Source: Oscillospiraceae bacterium
Lineage (GTDB): Bacteria; Bacillota; Clostridia; Oscillospirales; Ruminococcaceae
Assembly (NCBI GenBank): GCA_009777725.1
Contig: WRLG01000005.1
Location: forward strand, 62,001 to 126,000
Reading direction: 5' to 3'
Length of the DNA: 64,000 bases
Shown here: one piece after another, positions 28,345 to 37,975 of the stretch
Numbering within the stretch: the first letter of the stretch is position 1
Layout of the letters: each line of letters begins with the position of its first letter
Position numbers and translations under genes: made by a program
Notes under the pieces: model-generated
Told to the model about the DNA's origin: nothing
What the model saw: only the letters and a program-made list of their open reading frames with translations
Database searches by the model: none

Positions 28345-29073
28345 ATGGCAAACGCAGGGTTTCATGCGGCGGCTTCGGGGGTTATGGGCTATCAATCGGC
28401 TCTGGACATTACCGCCAATAATATGGCTAACGTAAATACGAACGGGTTTAAGGCATCAAGGGCTTCTTTTCAAGATATTCTTTATCACAGGTGGACGCAA
28501 AACGAGCGCGTTGACAGAGGGCACGGCATGAGGATTGACAAAACAGACTTGATGTTTGAGCAATCCGCGATTCGCGAAACGGGGCTTATGCTTGATTTTG
28601 CCGCTTTAGACGAAGGCTTTTTTGCCGTGGAAAATAACGGGCGTATTTTGTACACTAAGGACGGCAGTTTCGGTTTAACCCGAGCCGATGATGATGGCGA
28701 GTGGGAGCTCTGCGACCAAAGCGGGGGCTTTGTCCTTGACTATAACGGCGACAGGATAACAGTGCCCTTTATCGGGGACTCATCGGAAATTGACGGAGTT
28801 GCGCTGCTTGACATGGTAGGCGTTTATTCCTTTGAAAACCCTTACGGGCTGAATCAAATCGGTAATAACTATTTTGAGCAGACCCCTTCAAGCGGCGAGG
28901 CGGCGGCTGACCCCGAATTGGCTAAAAGACAAGGATTTTTGGAATCCTCCTCTACAAGCATAGGAGGGGAAATGTCAAGAATGATTGAGCACCAGCGGGC
29001 ATTTCAGCTTAACGCCGCTATGGTTAAAACCCACGGGGAAATAGGAGATGTCATAAATAATCTCAGAAATTAA
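28345..29073 (+). CDS. Flagellar hook-basal body rod protein (FlgG-like)
   Basis: TANNMANVNTNGFKASRASFQDILYHRW; C-term MSRMIEHQRAFQLNAAMVKTHGEIGDVINNLRN. Confidence 0.87.
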   Translation: MANAGFHAAASGVMGYQSALDITANNMANVNTNGFKASRASFQDILYHRWTQNERVDRGHGMRIDKTDLMFEQSAIRETGLMLDFAALDEGFFAVENNGRILYTKDGSFGLTRADDDGEWELCDQSGGFVLDYNGDRITVPFIGDSSEIDGVALLDMVGVYSFENPYGLNQIGNNYFEQTPSSGEAAADPELAKRQGFLESSSTSIGGEMSRMIEHQRAFQLNAAMVKTHGEIGDVINNLRN

Positions 29074-29113
29074 GTTTTAATATAAAAAGTCCCTTTTAAA
29101 AAAGGGTGAGAGG

Positions 29114-29752
29114 ATGGTAGTATTAATTATGCCGATTAACAATGTTGAGCAATTAGGAGACCTGCACTTTGATGTTCTGAGGGAAATTGGCAGTATCGGC
29201 TCGGGGAACGCCGCCAGCGCGCTTTCGGGGTTGCTTAACTGCGAAACCAGCATCGCCGTCCCCAAGGTTACACTTTTGGATTTTAATGAAAGCGTTAATT
29301 TTTTGGGAGGACCTGAAAATATCGTTATCGGAATGTTGGTTGACATTAAGGGCGATATTACCGCGATGATGCTGTATGTTTTACAGCGCGAATTTGCGGA
29401 TAAGATGGCAAGTGCTGTTTTCGGCAGTAATATTTCCGATATTTTGAGCATGAATGAAATGGAAACATCTTTTATTTCGGAAATCGGAAACATTCTGGGG
29501 GCATCTTATATAAACGCGATAGCCCAGCTTACGGGGCTTGCAATTGATATATCCATACCGTATATGACAATTGATATGGCGGGTGCTATACTGAGTGTGC
29601 CTACGATTCATTTCGCGCAGGTAGGGGACAAGGTTTTGTTTATTGACGATTGCTTTTCAATAGGCGACGATGCAATCAAAAGCAATATGATACTTGTACC
29701 TGAGATGAAATCACTTGAAACCTTGTTTTCAAAACTCGGGGTCAATCATTAA
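29114..29752 (+). CDS. cheC: Chemotaxis protein CheC
   Basis: DVLREIGSIGSGNAASALSGLLN; EIGNILGASYINAIAQLTG. Confidence 0.93.
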   Translation: MVVLIMPINNVEQLGDLHFDVLREIGSIGSGNAASALSGLLNCETSIAVPKVTLLDFNESVNFLGGPENIVIGMLVDIKGDITAMMLYVLQREFADKMASAVFGSNISDILSMNEMETSFISEIGNILGASYINAIAQLTGLAIDISIPYMTIDMAGAILSVPTIHFAQVGDKVLFIDDCFSIGDDAIKSNMILVPEMKSLETLFSKLGVNH

Positions 29753-29780
29753 ATCAGCCTCGGAAAGGTGGACAAATATT

Positions 29781-30260
29781 ATGCCAATAACCGTAGGTAT
29801 TGCGGATTTAAAAGCGGGAAAAGCCCCCGATGTTATTGTTACATACGCTTTAGGCTCTTGCGTTGGAATTTGCTTATATGACGCATCGACTAAAGTGGGC
29901 GGACTTGCTCATATTATGCTCCCGTTAAGCACAGAAGCGGCGGCTTACACCGCCGATAATAAGTATAGGTACGCAGATACAGGTATAGCAGAGTTAATTA
30001 CCCTTATGGAGCGCAAGGGTGCTTCCAAAACAAGAATGACCGCTAAAATAGCGGGCGGAGCGCAGATGTTCAGTTCAAACTCAGCTGTTTTCAATATCGG
30101 CGAACGTAACGTAATAGCCGTTCGGCAGATTTTAGCTAAAAACGGAATCCGCATTGCCGCCCAAGCAGTCGGCTCTAATTACGGGCGAACCGTATTTTTT
30201 CACACGGATAAGGGAACAATGGAGGTCCGGGCGGCAACGAAGCCTACTCAGATGATGTAG
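29781..30260 (+). CDS. cheD: Chemoreceptor glutamine deamidase CheD
   Basis: VTYALGSCVGICLYDASTKVGGLAHIMLP; ATG 29781 preferred. Confidence 0.94.
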   Translation: MPITVGIADLKAGKAPDVIVTYALGSCVGICLYDASTKVGGLAHIMLPLSTEAAAYTADNKYRYADTGIAELITLMERKGASKTRMTAKIAGGAQMFSSNSAVFNIGERNVIAVRQILAKNGIRIAAQAVGSNYGRTVFFHTDKGTMEVRAATKPTQMM

Positions 30261-30549
30261 ATGATGTATTGTCACTTTTTGCAAGCTCGGCGACTTGGAT
30301 ATAAATCGCGGCTATAACTTGATAAAGCTCGGGCGGGATTCCCTGCCCTACATTTAACATAGTAAGCATGGCGGCGGCGGAGTCATCCCGAAAAATCGGA
30401 ACGCCGTTTTCATCCGCCAAGCTTATTATTTTTTCGGCTACCTTTCCGTGCCCGGACGCAACCACTATCGGCGTATAATCCTTTTGGGAATTATATTTAA
30501 GCGCGACCGCCGCAGTTTGAGCCTTGCGGGGCTTTTTGGATTCCTGCAT
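30244..30549 (-). CDS. FlhB C-terminal-like protein (YlqH/EscU-YscU-HrcU family)
   Basis: AAVALKYNSQKDYTPIVVASGHGKVAEKIISLADENGVPIFRDDSAAAMLTMLNVGQGIPPELYQVIAAIYIQV aligns by eye with FlhB C domain. Confidence 0.85.
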   Translation of the reverse strand: MQESKKPRKAQTAAVALKYNSQKDYTPIVVASGHGKVAEKIISLADENGVPIFRDDSAAAMLTMLNVGQGIPPELYQVIAAIYIQVAELAKSDNTSSTSSE

Positions 30550-30606
30550 TGAAATTCACCTTTCCAACATAAAATTGTCATGAGCAATGAGCAATTGTCA
30601 ATTGCC

Positions 30607-32433
30607 CTAAACCTTTACGTTTAAGCCGCCTCGGCTGTTTCTTACCTTAGGGAATACCTGCGCTAAATCCCTGCGCTTAGTAAGCGCGCCGATTGCCGCA
30701 TTGCTTATATTATAGCCGTTGCTTTCCGCTATAACGGGAAGCATTTCCTTTAACGGAGATAATCTTTTCTCTACACCGGGTGGACACAGCAAGAGCACGT
30801 TCATGCTGTTATCATGGGTAAAGACTTCAAGCTCGAAATAACCCGTGTTTTCAACATCAAAGCACAGGAACATATGACAGCAGCGGTTATATGTTCCGCC
30901 GTCCCTGCTTTCCGCATCGGGGTCTGCCCACAATTCTCCGAACGCCTTAAAGCCGCCGAGGTCTATAGGCAGAAGGAAGTGCAGAAGCGGCGTATAAACG
31001 CCGGGCGCGGAAATCAAGCCCCCCACCATCTCGCTCTTACTCATAGCGGAAAGGCTTTTCAGAGCGGGGTCGTCCATATTTTTAATCAGAAAGTCAAACA
31101 TATTTTCAAGGGATGTCGGCGGTCTGTAGCTTATGCCTTCGCTTTTTGTCATTTCCCCTAAGATTTCATTCAGCTTTTGAGCCAGAATGATTTTATTTTC
31201 ATTATCATCTATAGAATTTACGATTAAGCCGAGCCTTTCAATAAGCGAGTTTAAGTCCTTCGTATTGTCAAAGTTTCGCAGAAGAGTATTAAGCGCGCCG
31301 CCCATGCCCTGATTGATAAGAGGCGATAAGGCTTCCCTGATTGATTCAGAGCCCTTGGACGCGTCTACTTTACCCATAAGCCTTGACAGTTCCTCCGCGC
31401 TTATCGTCCCGGCTTGGTGGCGCACGGAGGCGGCAAGGCGGTCGGTAAGCAGGGTCATAGACATTTGGGCGGATACGGAGTCGCTTTGCTTTAAAGCCGC
31501 CAGCTTAACCTCGGAGGGTAAATCCGAATTTTCAACATAGTTTATAAACGCCGATTTCAGCTTAGCCGCCTGCTCCGCGCTGTCCGCCATATTCAGCAGG
31601 GCATGAAAGCTTTCCCCTAATGCGGTATCGCTTTTATTGAAGCGCGACATATTATATATGATTAACGGGATTAGGTTTTTGGTTTGGTCGTTTAATATCA
31701 AGCTTTTTTCGGTGTGGCTCAGCAAGGAGAGTATTGTATTTTTCAGTTCAAAGAAAGTTTCCTTGTTAAGGTCGTTTGCCGCCGCGTGAAGATTTTCCGA
31801 CAGTTCTCTGCTTGAAGCGGCTTCATTGGCAAGGTATCGCAAGCCCATAGAAATCGATTGCAAGACATCATCCCGCGAATTCGCGCCGGAAGCCGCTTTC
31901 ATAAAATCAAGAACAGCGTCTAGGAACGCTTCCTTGCCCAGTCCCTGCAGGTTTGCCCCGTTTTGAGCGTTATTTGAAAGCAAGCCGCTTAAAATGCCGC
32001 GAAGTTCATCCCATAGCTTACCGCTGAATATCGTAGCCTCCGACTCTTGGCGCAGAATGTCAGCCAAAAGCTCATCGGGCTTTAACAGCACCTCTCCGGC
32101 GAATTCAGCCGCTTTGTTCAGAAGCTCCGCGCCTGCACCCTCACGCAGGGTCTGCAACGCATCGCCGCCCGCCAAGGAGCGCAAAAGCAACGCCGCCATA
32201 GCAGGATTTTTTGACACCAAGGTTTCAAGGCGGGGAAGCCCCTGCTTGTCGCGCAGGTTTTCTTCAAGCATCTGCTCGGTGCGGTCGTGCGATTTTTGCA
32301 CCTTCGTGGTGTCACCCATGTCTAAAATCTTATCGGAAAGTGCCGCTTGCTGTTCGGATTGATGTGCGCGCCCGGATAAATCAAAGGCAGGGCGAGGCTG
32401 CACGGGCGTGTTAATATGTATGAGTTCAGGCAC
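30607..32433 (-). CDS. Large helical protein paired with YlqH-like gene (possibly FliK/YlqG-like)
   Basis: GTG start at 32433 preceded by aggaggg; C-term hook-length-control-like segment (FELEVFTHDNSMNVLLLCPPGVEKRLSPLKEMLPVIAESNGY). Confidence 0.6.
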   Translation of the reverse strand: MPELIHINTPVQPRPAFDLSGRAHQSEQQAALSDKILDMGDTTKVQKSHDRTEQMLEENLRDKQGLPRLETLVSKNPAMAALLLRSLAGGDALQTLREGAGAELLNKAAEFAGEVLLKPDELLADILRQESEATIFSGKLWDELRGILSGLLSNNAQNGANLQGLGKEAFLDAVLDFMKAASGANSRDDVLQSISMGLRYLANEAASSRELSENLHAAANDLNKETFFELKNTILSLLSHTEKSLILNDQTKNLIPLIIYNMSRFNKSDTALGESFHALLNMADSAEQAAKLKSAFINYVENSDLPSEVKLAALKQSDSVSAQMSMTLLTDRLAASVRHQAGTISAEELSRLMGKVDASKGSESIREALSPLINQGMGGALNTLLRNFDNTKDLNSLIERLGLIVNSIDDNENKIILAQKLNEILGEMTKSEGISYRPPTSLENMFDFLIKNMDDPALKSLSAMSKSEMVGGLISAPGVYTPLLHFLLPIDLGGFKAFGELWADPDAESRDGGTYNRCCHMFLCFDVENTGYFELEVFTHDNSMNVLLLCPPGVEKRLSPLKEMLPVIAESNGYNISNAAIGALTKRRDLAQVFPKVRNSRGGLNVKV

Positions 32434-32724
32434 AAAATACCCTCCTACTTTTAGGTATATATGTAAAATTAACAATTTTTTTAATTGTTTTGTTAATTTT
32501 TAACGAAAATAGGCTGAAATCTTTTTTGTCTATATTACTATTATATTTCATTTTGGGCTTGAAGTAAAGAGTTTTTTATAGTATAATTAAAAATATACAT
32601 ATTACACAATAGAAGCCCCTTAGATTTAGCGCGCTGTTTTAAAACAAATTTTAATATATTCACAGGCAAGCGTTTGAGGCGGGAGATTTTTCGCGCCAAG
32701 CGCAGGAAAGGAAGGTTTTTCTTT

Positions 32725-35157
32725 ATGGCGGTTTTTGAAGCGGGAATGGAAGCAATGGTCGATATGTACATTTTCGAGACCACTTCCCTTTTAGAGCAGC
32801 TTGACCAAACTCTGATAAAAACGGAAAGTGATAAAAACTTCGGCGAGGAGGAGATAAACGAGATTTTTCGCGTAATGCACACGATTAAAGGCTCTTCCTC
32901 CATGATGGGTCTTGAAAATATGGCTAGAATAGCGCATATTATCGAGGATATGTTCTTTATTATAAGGGAGGACAAACCTGTCATAGGCTCGGTGGAATCG
33001 CTTTACGAGCTGATTTTTACAGCTTCCGACCTTATGAAATCCGAAATAGAGCTTGTTCAGGAGGAAGACCATGTATTGACGGACTTCTCTGACTGCTGTA
33101 ATAAGATGAGCGCGTTTGCGGAAGCCTTGAAAAACGGAGGGACTGCTGCACCGGCGGCTGAAGCCTCTGCGTCCGCTGAAGCGCCCGCGCCCGCCGCGAA
33201 AGCGGGCGGTGATGGTGAAGATCACCTTACAACGGTTCGTATTCATTTTGAGGACGATTGTAAGATGGAAAACCTGCGCGCCTTGCTTGTCGTAAGCAAG
33301 ATAACGGAGGATTGCTCTCATCTGGAGTATATCCCGTCGGATATTGAAAATAATTCGGACGCTTCAAAGGATATAATCGAAAACGGATTTTTTGTAAGAT
33401 TCGCGCCTGCCAGCGATACTAACGCGGATAACGTGCTCAGCATCATCGCGGAAACGGCTAACGTAAAATCTTATGAAATCATAGATATGGCAGGCGAAAG
33501 CTTCAGCACGTCCGCCCCGAGCTCCGGCGATGCCGTAATGGTTAAAGTTACCTTTGACGATGACTGCAAGATGGAGAACCTGCGCGCCTTGCTTGTTGTA
33601 AACAATATCAAGGATTACTGCAAGGAGCTTTCTTTTGAGCCGAGCGACATAGAGAGCAATGCTAATTCGGCATCCGTGATTGTAGAAAACGGATTTTTAG
33701 TCCGTTTTACTTCTACGATGCCCGAGGAGGTTATAAAGATGATTGAAACGACTCCTAATGTTAAAGCATATCAATTTGTGGGCGAGTCGGTGGAAGCCGA
33801 GCTTGAAGCAGTTGTTCCTGTTGCGGCGGCTGTTCCTGCGGTAACTGTTTCAGCCGCTCCGGCTGTGAAGGAAGCACCCAAGCCTCAGCCTCCCGCAGTT
33901 AAAAGCGCAGAGCCTGCTTTACCGGCTGAATCAAGGTCACTCGACCAGCTTAACAATATGCTGAATACCAAGGGCGGCGCGAAGCAGTCGCTTATATCCG
34001 TTAATCTGAATAAGCTTGATACGCTTCAAGACCTTGTGGGAGAAATCGTGATTACCGAGGCTATGGTTACTTCAAACCCGGACTTAAAGGGTTTGCGTCT
34101 TGATAATTTCCAAAAGGCGGCGCGCCAGCTGAGGAAGCTTAACTCCGAGCTTCAAGATACGGTTATGTCCATAAGGATGGTTCCGCTTTCGGGCGCGTTT
34201 AATAAGATGACCCGCATTGTGCGCGATATGAAAGTAAAGCTCGGAAAGGACGTTGACCTTGTATTTGAGGGCGAGGATACCGAGGTTGACAAATCAATCA
34301 TCGACCAATTGAACGACCCGCTTATGCACATGGTCAGAAACTGCATGGACCACGGTATTGAATCCTCCTCCGAGGAGCGCGTGCTGGCTGGAAAGAACCC
34401 GAAGGGTAAGCTGACGCTTTCGGCTTACAATGCTTCCGGCGAGGTTATCATCGTGGTCGCCGATGACGGCGGAGGCATTAACCCTCAAAAGGTGCTTGAA
34501 AAAGCCGAAAGAGCAGGGATTCTTAACAGACCGCCCGATGAATACACCGAAAAAGAAGTATTTAACATGATAATGCTCCCCGGCTTCTCTACCAACGAGG
34601 AGGTTACCGAATTTTCCGGCAGGGGCGTCGGAATGGACGTTGTAAGGAAAAATATTGAAAAAATCGGAGGTACGGTTTCGGTTGATTCAAGGCTTGGAGC
34701 GGGCTCGAGCTTTACCATAAAAATCCCGCTTTCGCTTTCAATTGTCGATGGCATGGAAGTTTCGGTCGGAGATTCGATTTTCACGATTCCCATTAATTCA
34801 ATCAGAGAGTCGTTTAAGGTTAAGGCAAACCAGCTTGTTAAGGACACAAGCGGCAGAGAGATGATCATGATACGCGGAGAATGTTTCCCGCTCATCAGGC
34901 TCTATGAGCTATACGACCTTAACCCGAATACGCAGGACCTTTACGAGGGGATTGTCATCCTTGTGGAAGCGGAACGCCGTTGTGCCTGTATCTTCGCGGA
35001 TGAGCTAATCGGCGAGCAGCAGGTTGTCGTAAAGCCGTTCTCTCCTCTTTTGAACAACTACAATATCAAGGCAAACGGCATGGCGGGCTGTTCAATATTA
35101 GGCGATGGCTCGATTACGATTATACTTGATGTTAACAATATTATAACAGACTTTTAA
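32725..35157 (+). CDS. cheA: Chemotaxis histidine kinase CheA with duplicated P2-like domain
   Basis: Hpt MHTIKGSSSMMGLENMARIAH; two DDCKMENLRALLVV repeats; HATPase NCMDHGIESSSEERV...GRGVGMDVVRKNIEKIGG; CheW-like C-term. Confidence 0.95.
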   Translation: MAVFEAGMEAMVDMYIFETTSLLEQLDQTLIKTESDKNFGEEEINEIFRVMHTIKGSSSMMGLENMARIAHIIEDMFFIIREDKPVIGSVESLYELIFTASDLMKSEIELVQEEDHVLTDFSDCCNKMSAFAEALKNGGTAAPAAEASASAEAPAPAAKAGGDGEDHLTTVRIHFEDDCKMENLRALLVVSKITEDCSHLEYIPSDIENNSDASKDIIENGFFVRFAPASDTNADNVLSIIAETANVKSYEIIDMAGESFSTSAPSSGDAVMVKVTFDDDCKMENLRALLVVNNIKDYCKELSFEPSDIESNANSASVIVENGFLVRFTSTMPEEVIKMIETTPNVKAYQFVGESVEAELEAVVPVAAAVPAVTVSAAPAVKEAPKPQPPAVKSAEPALPAESRSLDQLNNMLNTKGGAKQSLISVNLNKLDTLQDLVGEIVITEAMVTSNPDLKGLRLDNFQKAARQLRKLNSELQDTVMSIRMVPLSGAFNKMTRIVRDMKVKLGKDVDLVFEGEDTEVDKSIIDQLNDPLMHMVRNCMDHGIESSSEERVLAGKNPKGKLTLSAYNASGEVIIVVADDGGGINPQKVLEKAERAGILNRPPDEYTEKEVFNMIMLPGFSTNEEVTEFSGRGVGMDVVRKNIEKIGGTVSVDSRLGAGSSFTIKIPLSLSIVDGMEVSVGDSIFTIPINSIRESFKVKANQLVKDTSGREMIMIRGECFPLIRLYELYDLNPNTQDLYEGIVILVEAERRCACIFADELIGEQQVVVKPFSPLLNNYNIKANGMAGCSILGDGSITIILDVNNIITDF

Positions 35158-35194
35158 ATGTTGTTAAAAAAACACATTTATTGAAAGGAAGGTT

Positions 35195-35683
35195 TTGGTT
35201 ATTATGACCAATGAAACTTACGCTCTTGATACGATAGACAATTCCAAGCATCACTCAGACGGGATTGAAGTTCTTTTCTTCACCTTGGGCGATACGATTT
35301 ACGGGATTGAGATTAAGTATATAAATGAAATCATAGGAATCGAGGATATTACCGTTGTTCCGAAAATTCCTCCCCATGTTAAGGGGGTTATCAATATCCG
35401 CGGAAAGGTTGTGCCGGTGATTAGTATACGGCGGCGGTTTTATATGGAAGAAATTCCGTATGACGACCGTACCTGTATTATAGTGATTGAGTTTAACGAT
35501 GGGAATCAGGTGGGAATTATAGTAGACAGGGTTCAGGAGGTAGTTGTAGTCAAAAAAGAATACATCAGCAGAACCCCCGACTATAAAAATGTAAACACCA
35601 ATCGCTACATCAAGAATATTATTGAAATAAACGAGGACATAAAGCTTCTTCTTGATTGCGACAAACTTATTCTGGACGATTAG
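35195..35683 (+). CDS. cheW: Chemotaxis coupling protein CheW
   Basis: VLFFTLGDTIYGIEIKYINEIIGIEDITVVPKIPPHVKGVINIRGKVVPVISIRRRF. Confidence 0.95.
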   Translation: MVIMTNETYALDTIDNSKHHSDGIEVLFFTLGDTIYGIEIKYINEIIGIEDITVVPKIPPHVKGVINIRGKVVPVISIRRRFYMEEIPYDDRTCIIVIEFNDGNQVGIIVDRVQEVVVVKKEYISRTPDYKNVNTNRYIKNIIEINEDIKLLLDCDKLILDD

Positions 35684-35726
35684 TACTACTCCTTGCACTA
35701 AACATAAGGATTGAAAGGATATTATT

Positions 35727-36542
35727 ATGCTGCAAAAGCTTACCGATGATGATTTTAATCGCCTTGTCGATTATATGAAAAAGAATTACGGCATTAATCT
35801 TGACAAAAAGCGCGTCTTGATTGAAGGCAGGCTTGCGAATACGCTTAATGCTAAGGGGTTTAAAACCTTTAAAGAGTTTATTGATTTTGCCTTTGCCGAC
35901 AGGACGGGTAAAGAAACCATGCAGCTTGTCAACAAGCTCACAACGAATCACACCTATTTTATGAGAGAGCCGGAGCATTTTGAATATTTAAAATCAACGG
36001 TTCTGCCTTATTTTGAGCAGGCTAATAAAACCAATGAAATACGGATATGGTGCGCCGCCTCCTCTACGGGGCAAGAGCCGTATACGATTATGATGACAAT
36101 TGACGATTATTTAGGGATGAAGTCGTCAATTTGGCGGGTTAAAATGCTTGCCACAGACCTTGATACCGATGTTCTTAACAAAGCAAAGACGGGTATTTAT
36201 GAGCAGGACTCCTTAAAGGATGTCCCCAAGCACTGGCTGACAAAATATTTTAAGAAGATTGACGGCAATCGTTATCAGGTGATTGACAGAATCAGGAATC
36301 AAATTGAGTTTAGGCAATTTAACCTTATGAAGCCTATTCCGATGACCCAAACCTATGATTTAATCAGCTGCCGCAATGTAATGATATATTTTGAGCCGGA
36401 AACCAAGAACGCACTGGTGGAAAGATTTTACGATGTCACCAAGGAGGGCGGATATTTATATATCGGACACGCCGAAAGCGTGGGCAAGACAACGCGGTTC
36501 ACCTACGTGAAACCCGCAGTATACCGCAAGGGAGCAAAATAG
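35727..36542 (+). CDS. cheR: Protein-glutamate methyltransferase CheR
   Basis: NHTYFMREPEHFEYL, WCAASSTGQEPYTIMM, DLISCRNVMIYFEPETKNALVERF. Confidence 0.95.
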   Translation: MLQKLTDDDFNRLVDYMKKNYGINLDKKRVLIEGRLANTLNAKGFKTFKEFIDFAFADRTGKETMQLVNKLTTNHTYFMREPEHFEYLKSTVLPYFEQANKTNEIRIWCAASSTGQEPYTIMMTIDDYLGMKSSIWRVKMLATDLDTDVLNKAKTGIYEQDSLKDVPKHWLTKYFKKIDGNRYQVIDRIRNQIEFRQFNLMKPIPMTQTYDLISCRNVMIYFEPETKNALVERFYDVTKEGGYLYIGHAESVGKTTRFTYVKPAVYRKGAK

Positions 36543-36545
36543 ACG

Positions 36546-36591
36546 GTGAACAGTTAAAACAACTGTTCACTGTTCACTGTTAAATGTTAAC
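36546..36591. repeat. Heptad repeat between cheR and cheB
   Basis: gtgaaca-gttaaaa-caactgt-tcactgt-tcactgt-taaatgt-taac. Confidence 0.7.
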
Positions 36592-36612
36592 TTATATGTA
36601 GGGGTGATGTTT

Positions 36613-37722
36613 ATGACGAATAAAATTAAAACGCTTATTGTCGATGACTCGCTGGTTTTTAGAAATATGGCTGCCAGAAGCTTGGAAAACAATCCGAATA
36701 TAGAGGTTGTCGGTACGGCGGTTGACGCCTTTGACGCGGGTGAGAAAATCACCGACTTAAACCCCGATGTGCTTATTTTAGATATTAACATGCCCAGAAT
36801 GAGCGGCAAGCAATTTTTAACTCGGCTGATGGCTGAGTGTCCGATTGCGTGCGTTATGGTTACGTCCTCCGATGCTGACGAAAGAGAGCTCCTGAATTTG
36901 GGCGCGGCGGCTTTTATGAAAAAGCCCAATTCGTCGGAAGAGATGAGAATCTTCGGAAGCACGATTGCCGTTAAAATTATTGCCGCGGCTCAAAAGAGGG
37001 TGTCCCCTCTGAGGAGAGCGGTTAAAATAGCCCCTCCTGCCCCTTCGGCACCTCCTCCTTCGGCACAGGGGAATCGCTTCGGAAGGGTTAATCCGATTAT
37101 GCCCTCCGCGCTTGAATTAAGCGGAGTTGGCGATAAGGGGAGAAACGGGTATATGGTCGCGTTGGGCGCGTCTACGGGGGGGACGGATGCGCTGGAATGT
37201 GTTCTCAGAGCATTTCCCAAGGATATGCCGCCAACGCTGGTTGTTCAGCATATGCCGCCTGTTTTCACAAAGATGTACGCGGAAAGGCTGGATAAATGCT
37301 GCCCTATGAGCATAAAGGAAGCAGAGGACGGCGACAGGCTTACAAACGGCGTTTGCCTTATAGGGGCGGGCGGTTATCATATGGAATTGAAAAAGGACGC
37401 AAGGGGATACTTTGTAAAATGCTATACGGGCGAAAAGGTGTCGGGTCATATCCCCTCGGTTGATGTTATGTTTGAGAGTGTTGCAAATACCGCAGGGAAT
37501 AAAGCCGTTGGCGCGATTCTCACGGGGATGGGCGCGGACGGTGCCAGGGGCTTGCTTAAAATGCGGAACAAGGGCTCGTTTACCGTGGGGCAGAATCAAG
37601 AAACCTGCGTAGTTTACGGTATGCCGATGGAGGCGCATAAGCTTGGCGCGTGTAAGGAGCAGCATCCGCTTGAAAGCATCGGAGCGGTTCTTTGCAAGGC
37701 ACTTTCGCAAGGCTGGAAATAA
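36613..37722 (+). CDS. cheB: Protein-glutamate methylesterase CheB
   Basis: Receiver domain plus methylesterase: ALGASTGGTDALECVLRAFPKDMPPTLVVQHMPP; ILTGMGADGARGLLKM. Confidence 0.95.
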   Translation: MTNKIKTLIVDDSLVFRNMAARSLENNPNIEVVGTAVDAFDAGEKITDLNPDVLILDINMPRMSGKQFLTRLMAECPIACVMVTSSDADERELLNLGAAAFMKKPNSSEEMRIFGSTIAVKIIAAAQKRVSPLRRAVKIAPPAPSAPPPSAQGNRFGRVNPIMPSALELSGVGDKGRNGYMVALGASTGGTDALECVLRAFPKDMPPTLVVQHMPPVFTKMYAERLDKCCPMSIKEAEDGDRLTNGVCLIGAGGYHMELKKDARGYFVKCYTGEKVSGHIPSVDVMFESVANTAGNKAVGAILTGMGADGARGLLKMRNKGSFTVGQNQETCVVYGMPMEAHKLGACKEQHPLESIGAVLCKALSQGWK

Positions 37723-37727
37723 ACAAT

Positions 37728-37885
37728 AGACCTCCACGGGAATTAAGTTGCGGCGAATGAATAAGATTTTTTTCGCAGTGCAAGGCAAATTTCCGTAGTA
37801 ATACTTGCGTATTGCAAGGAAATTTAACGCCGCAATGCGGAAAAAAGATTGTTTAGGCGTTGTGATTTAATTTCCGTGGAGGTCT
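37728..37885. mobile_element. MITE-like inverted-repeat element (~158 bp)
   Basis: Termini agacctccacggGaattaa / ttaatttccgtggaggtct, 18/19 complementary; flanked by aat on both sides; no ORF. Confidence 0.6.
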
Positions 37886-37890
37886 AATAA

Positions 37891-37917
37891 CACCGGCGAA
37901 AGTGTCGCCGGTGTTTA
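37891..37917 (+). terminator. Rho-independent terminator-like hairpin
   Basis: caccggcga-aagtg-tcgccggtg perfect 9-bp stem followed by ttt. Confidence 0.6.
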
Positions 37918-37975
37918 AGATTTATGTGGCGGCGTAATATTGTGAACGGATATATCTGTTAGGGGGGTTATTCTC

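Noticed and set aside
2292-37722. Flagellar cluster as a non-flagellar type III secretion system
   Set aside because: Presence of hook, rod, MotAB, FliG/M/Y and full Che set identifies it as flagellar.
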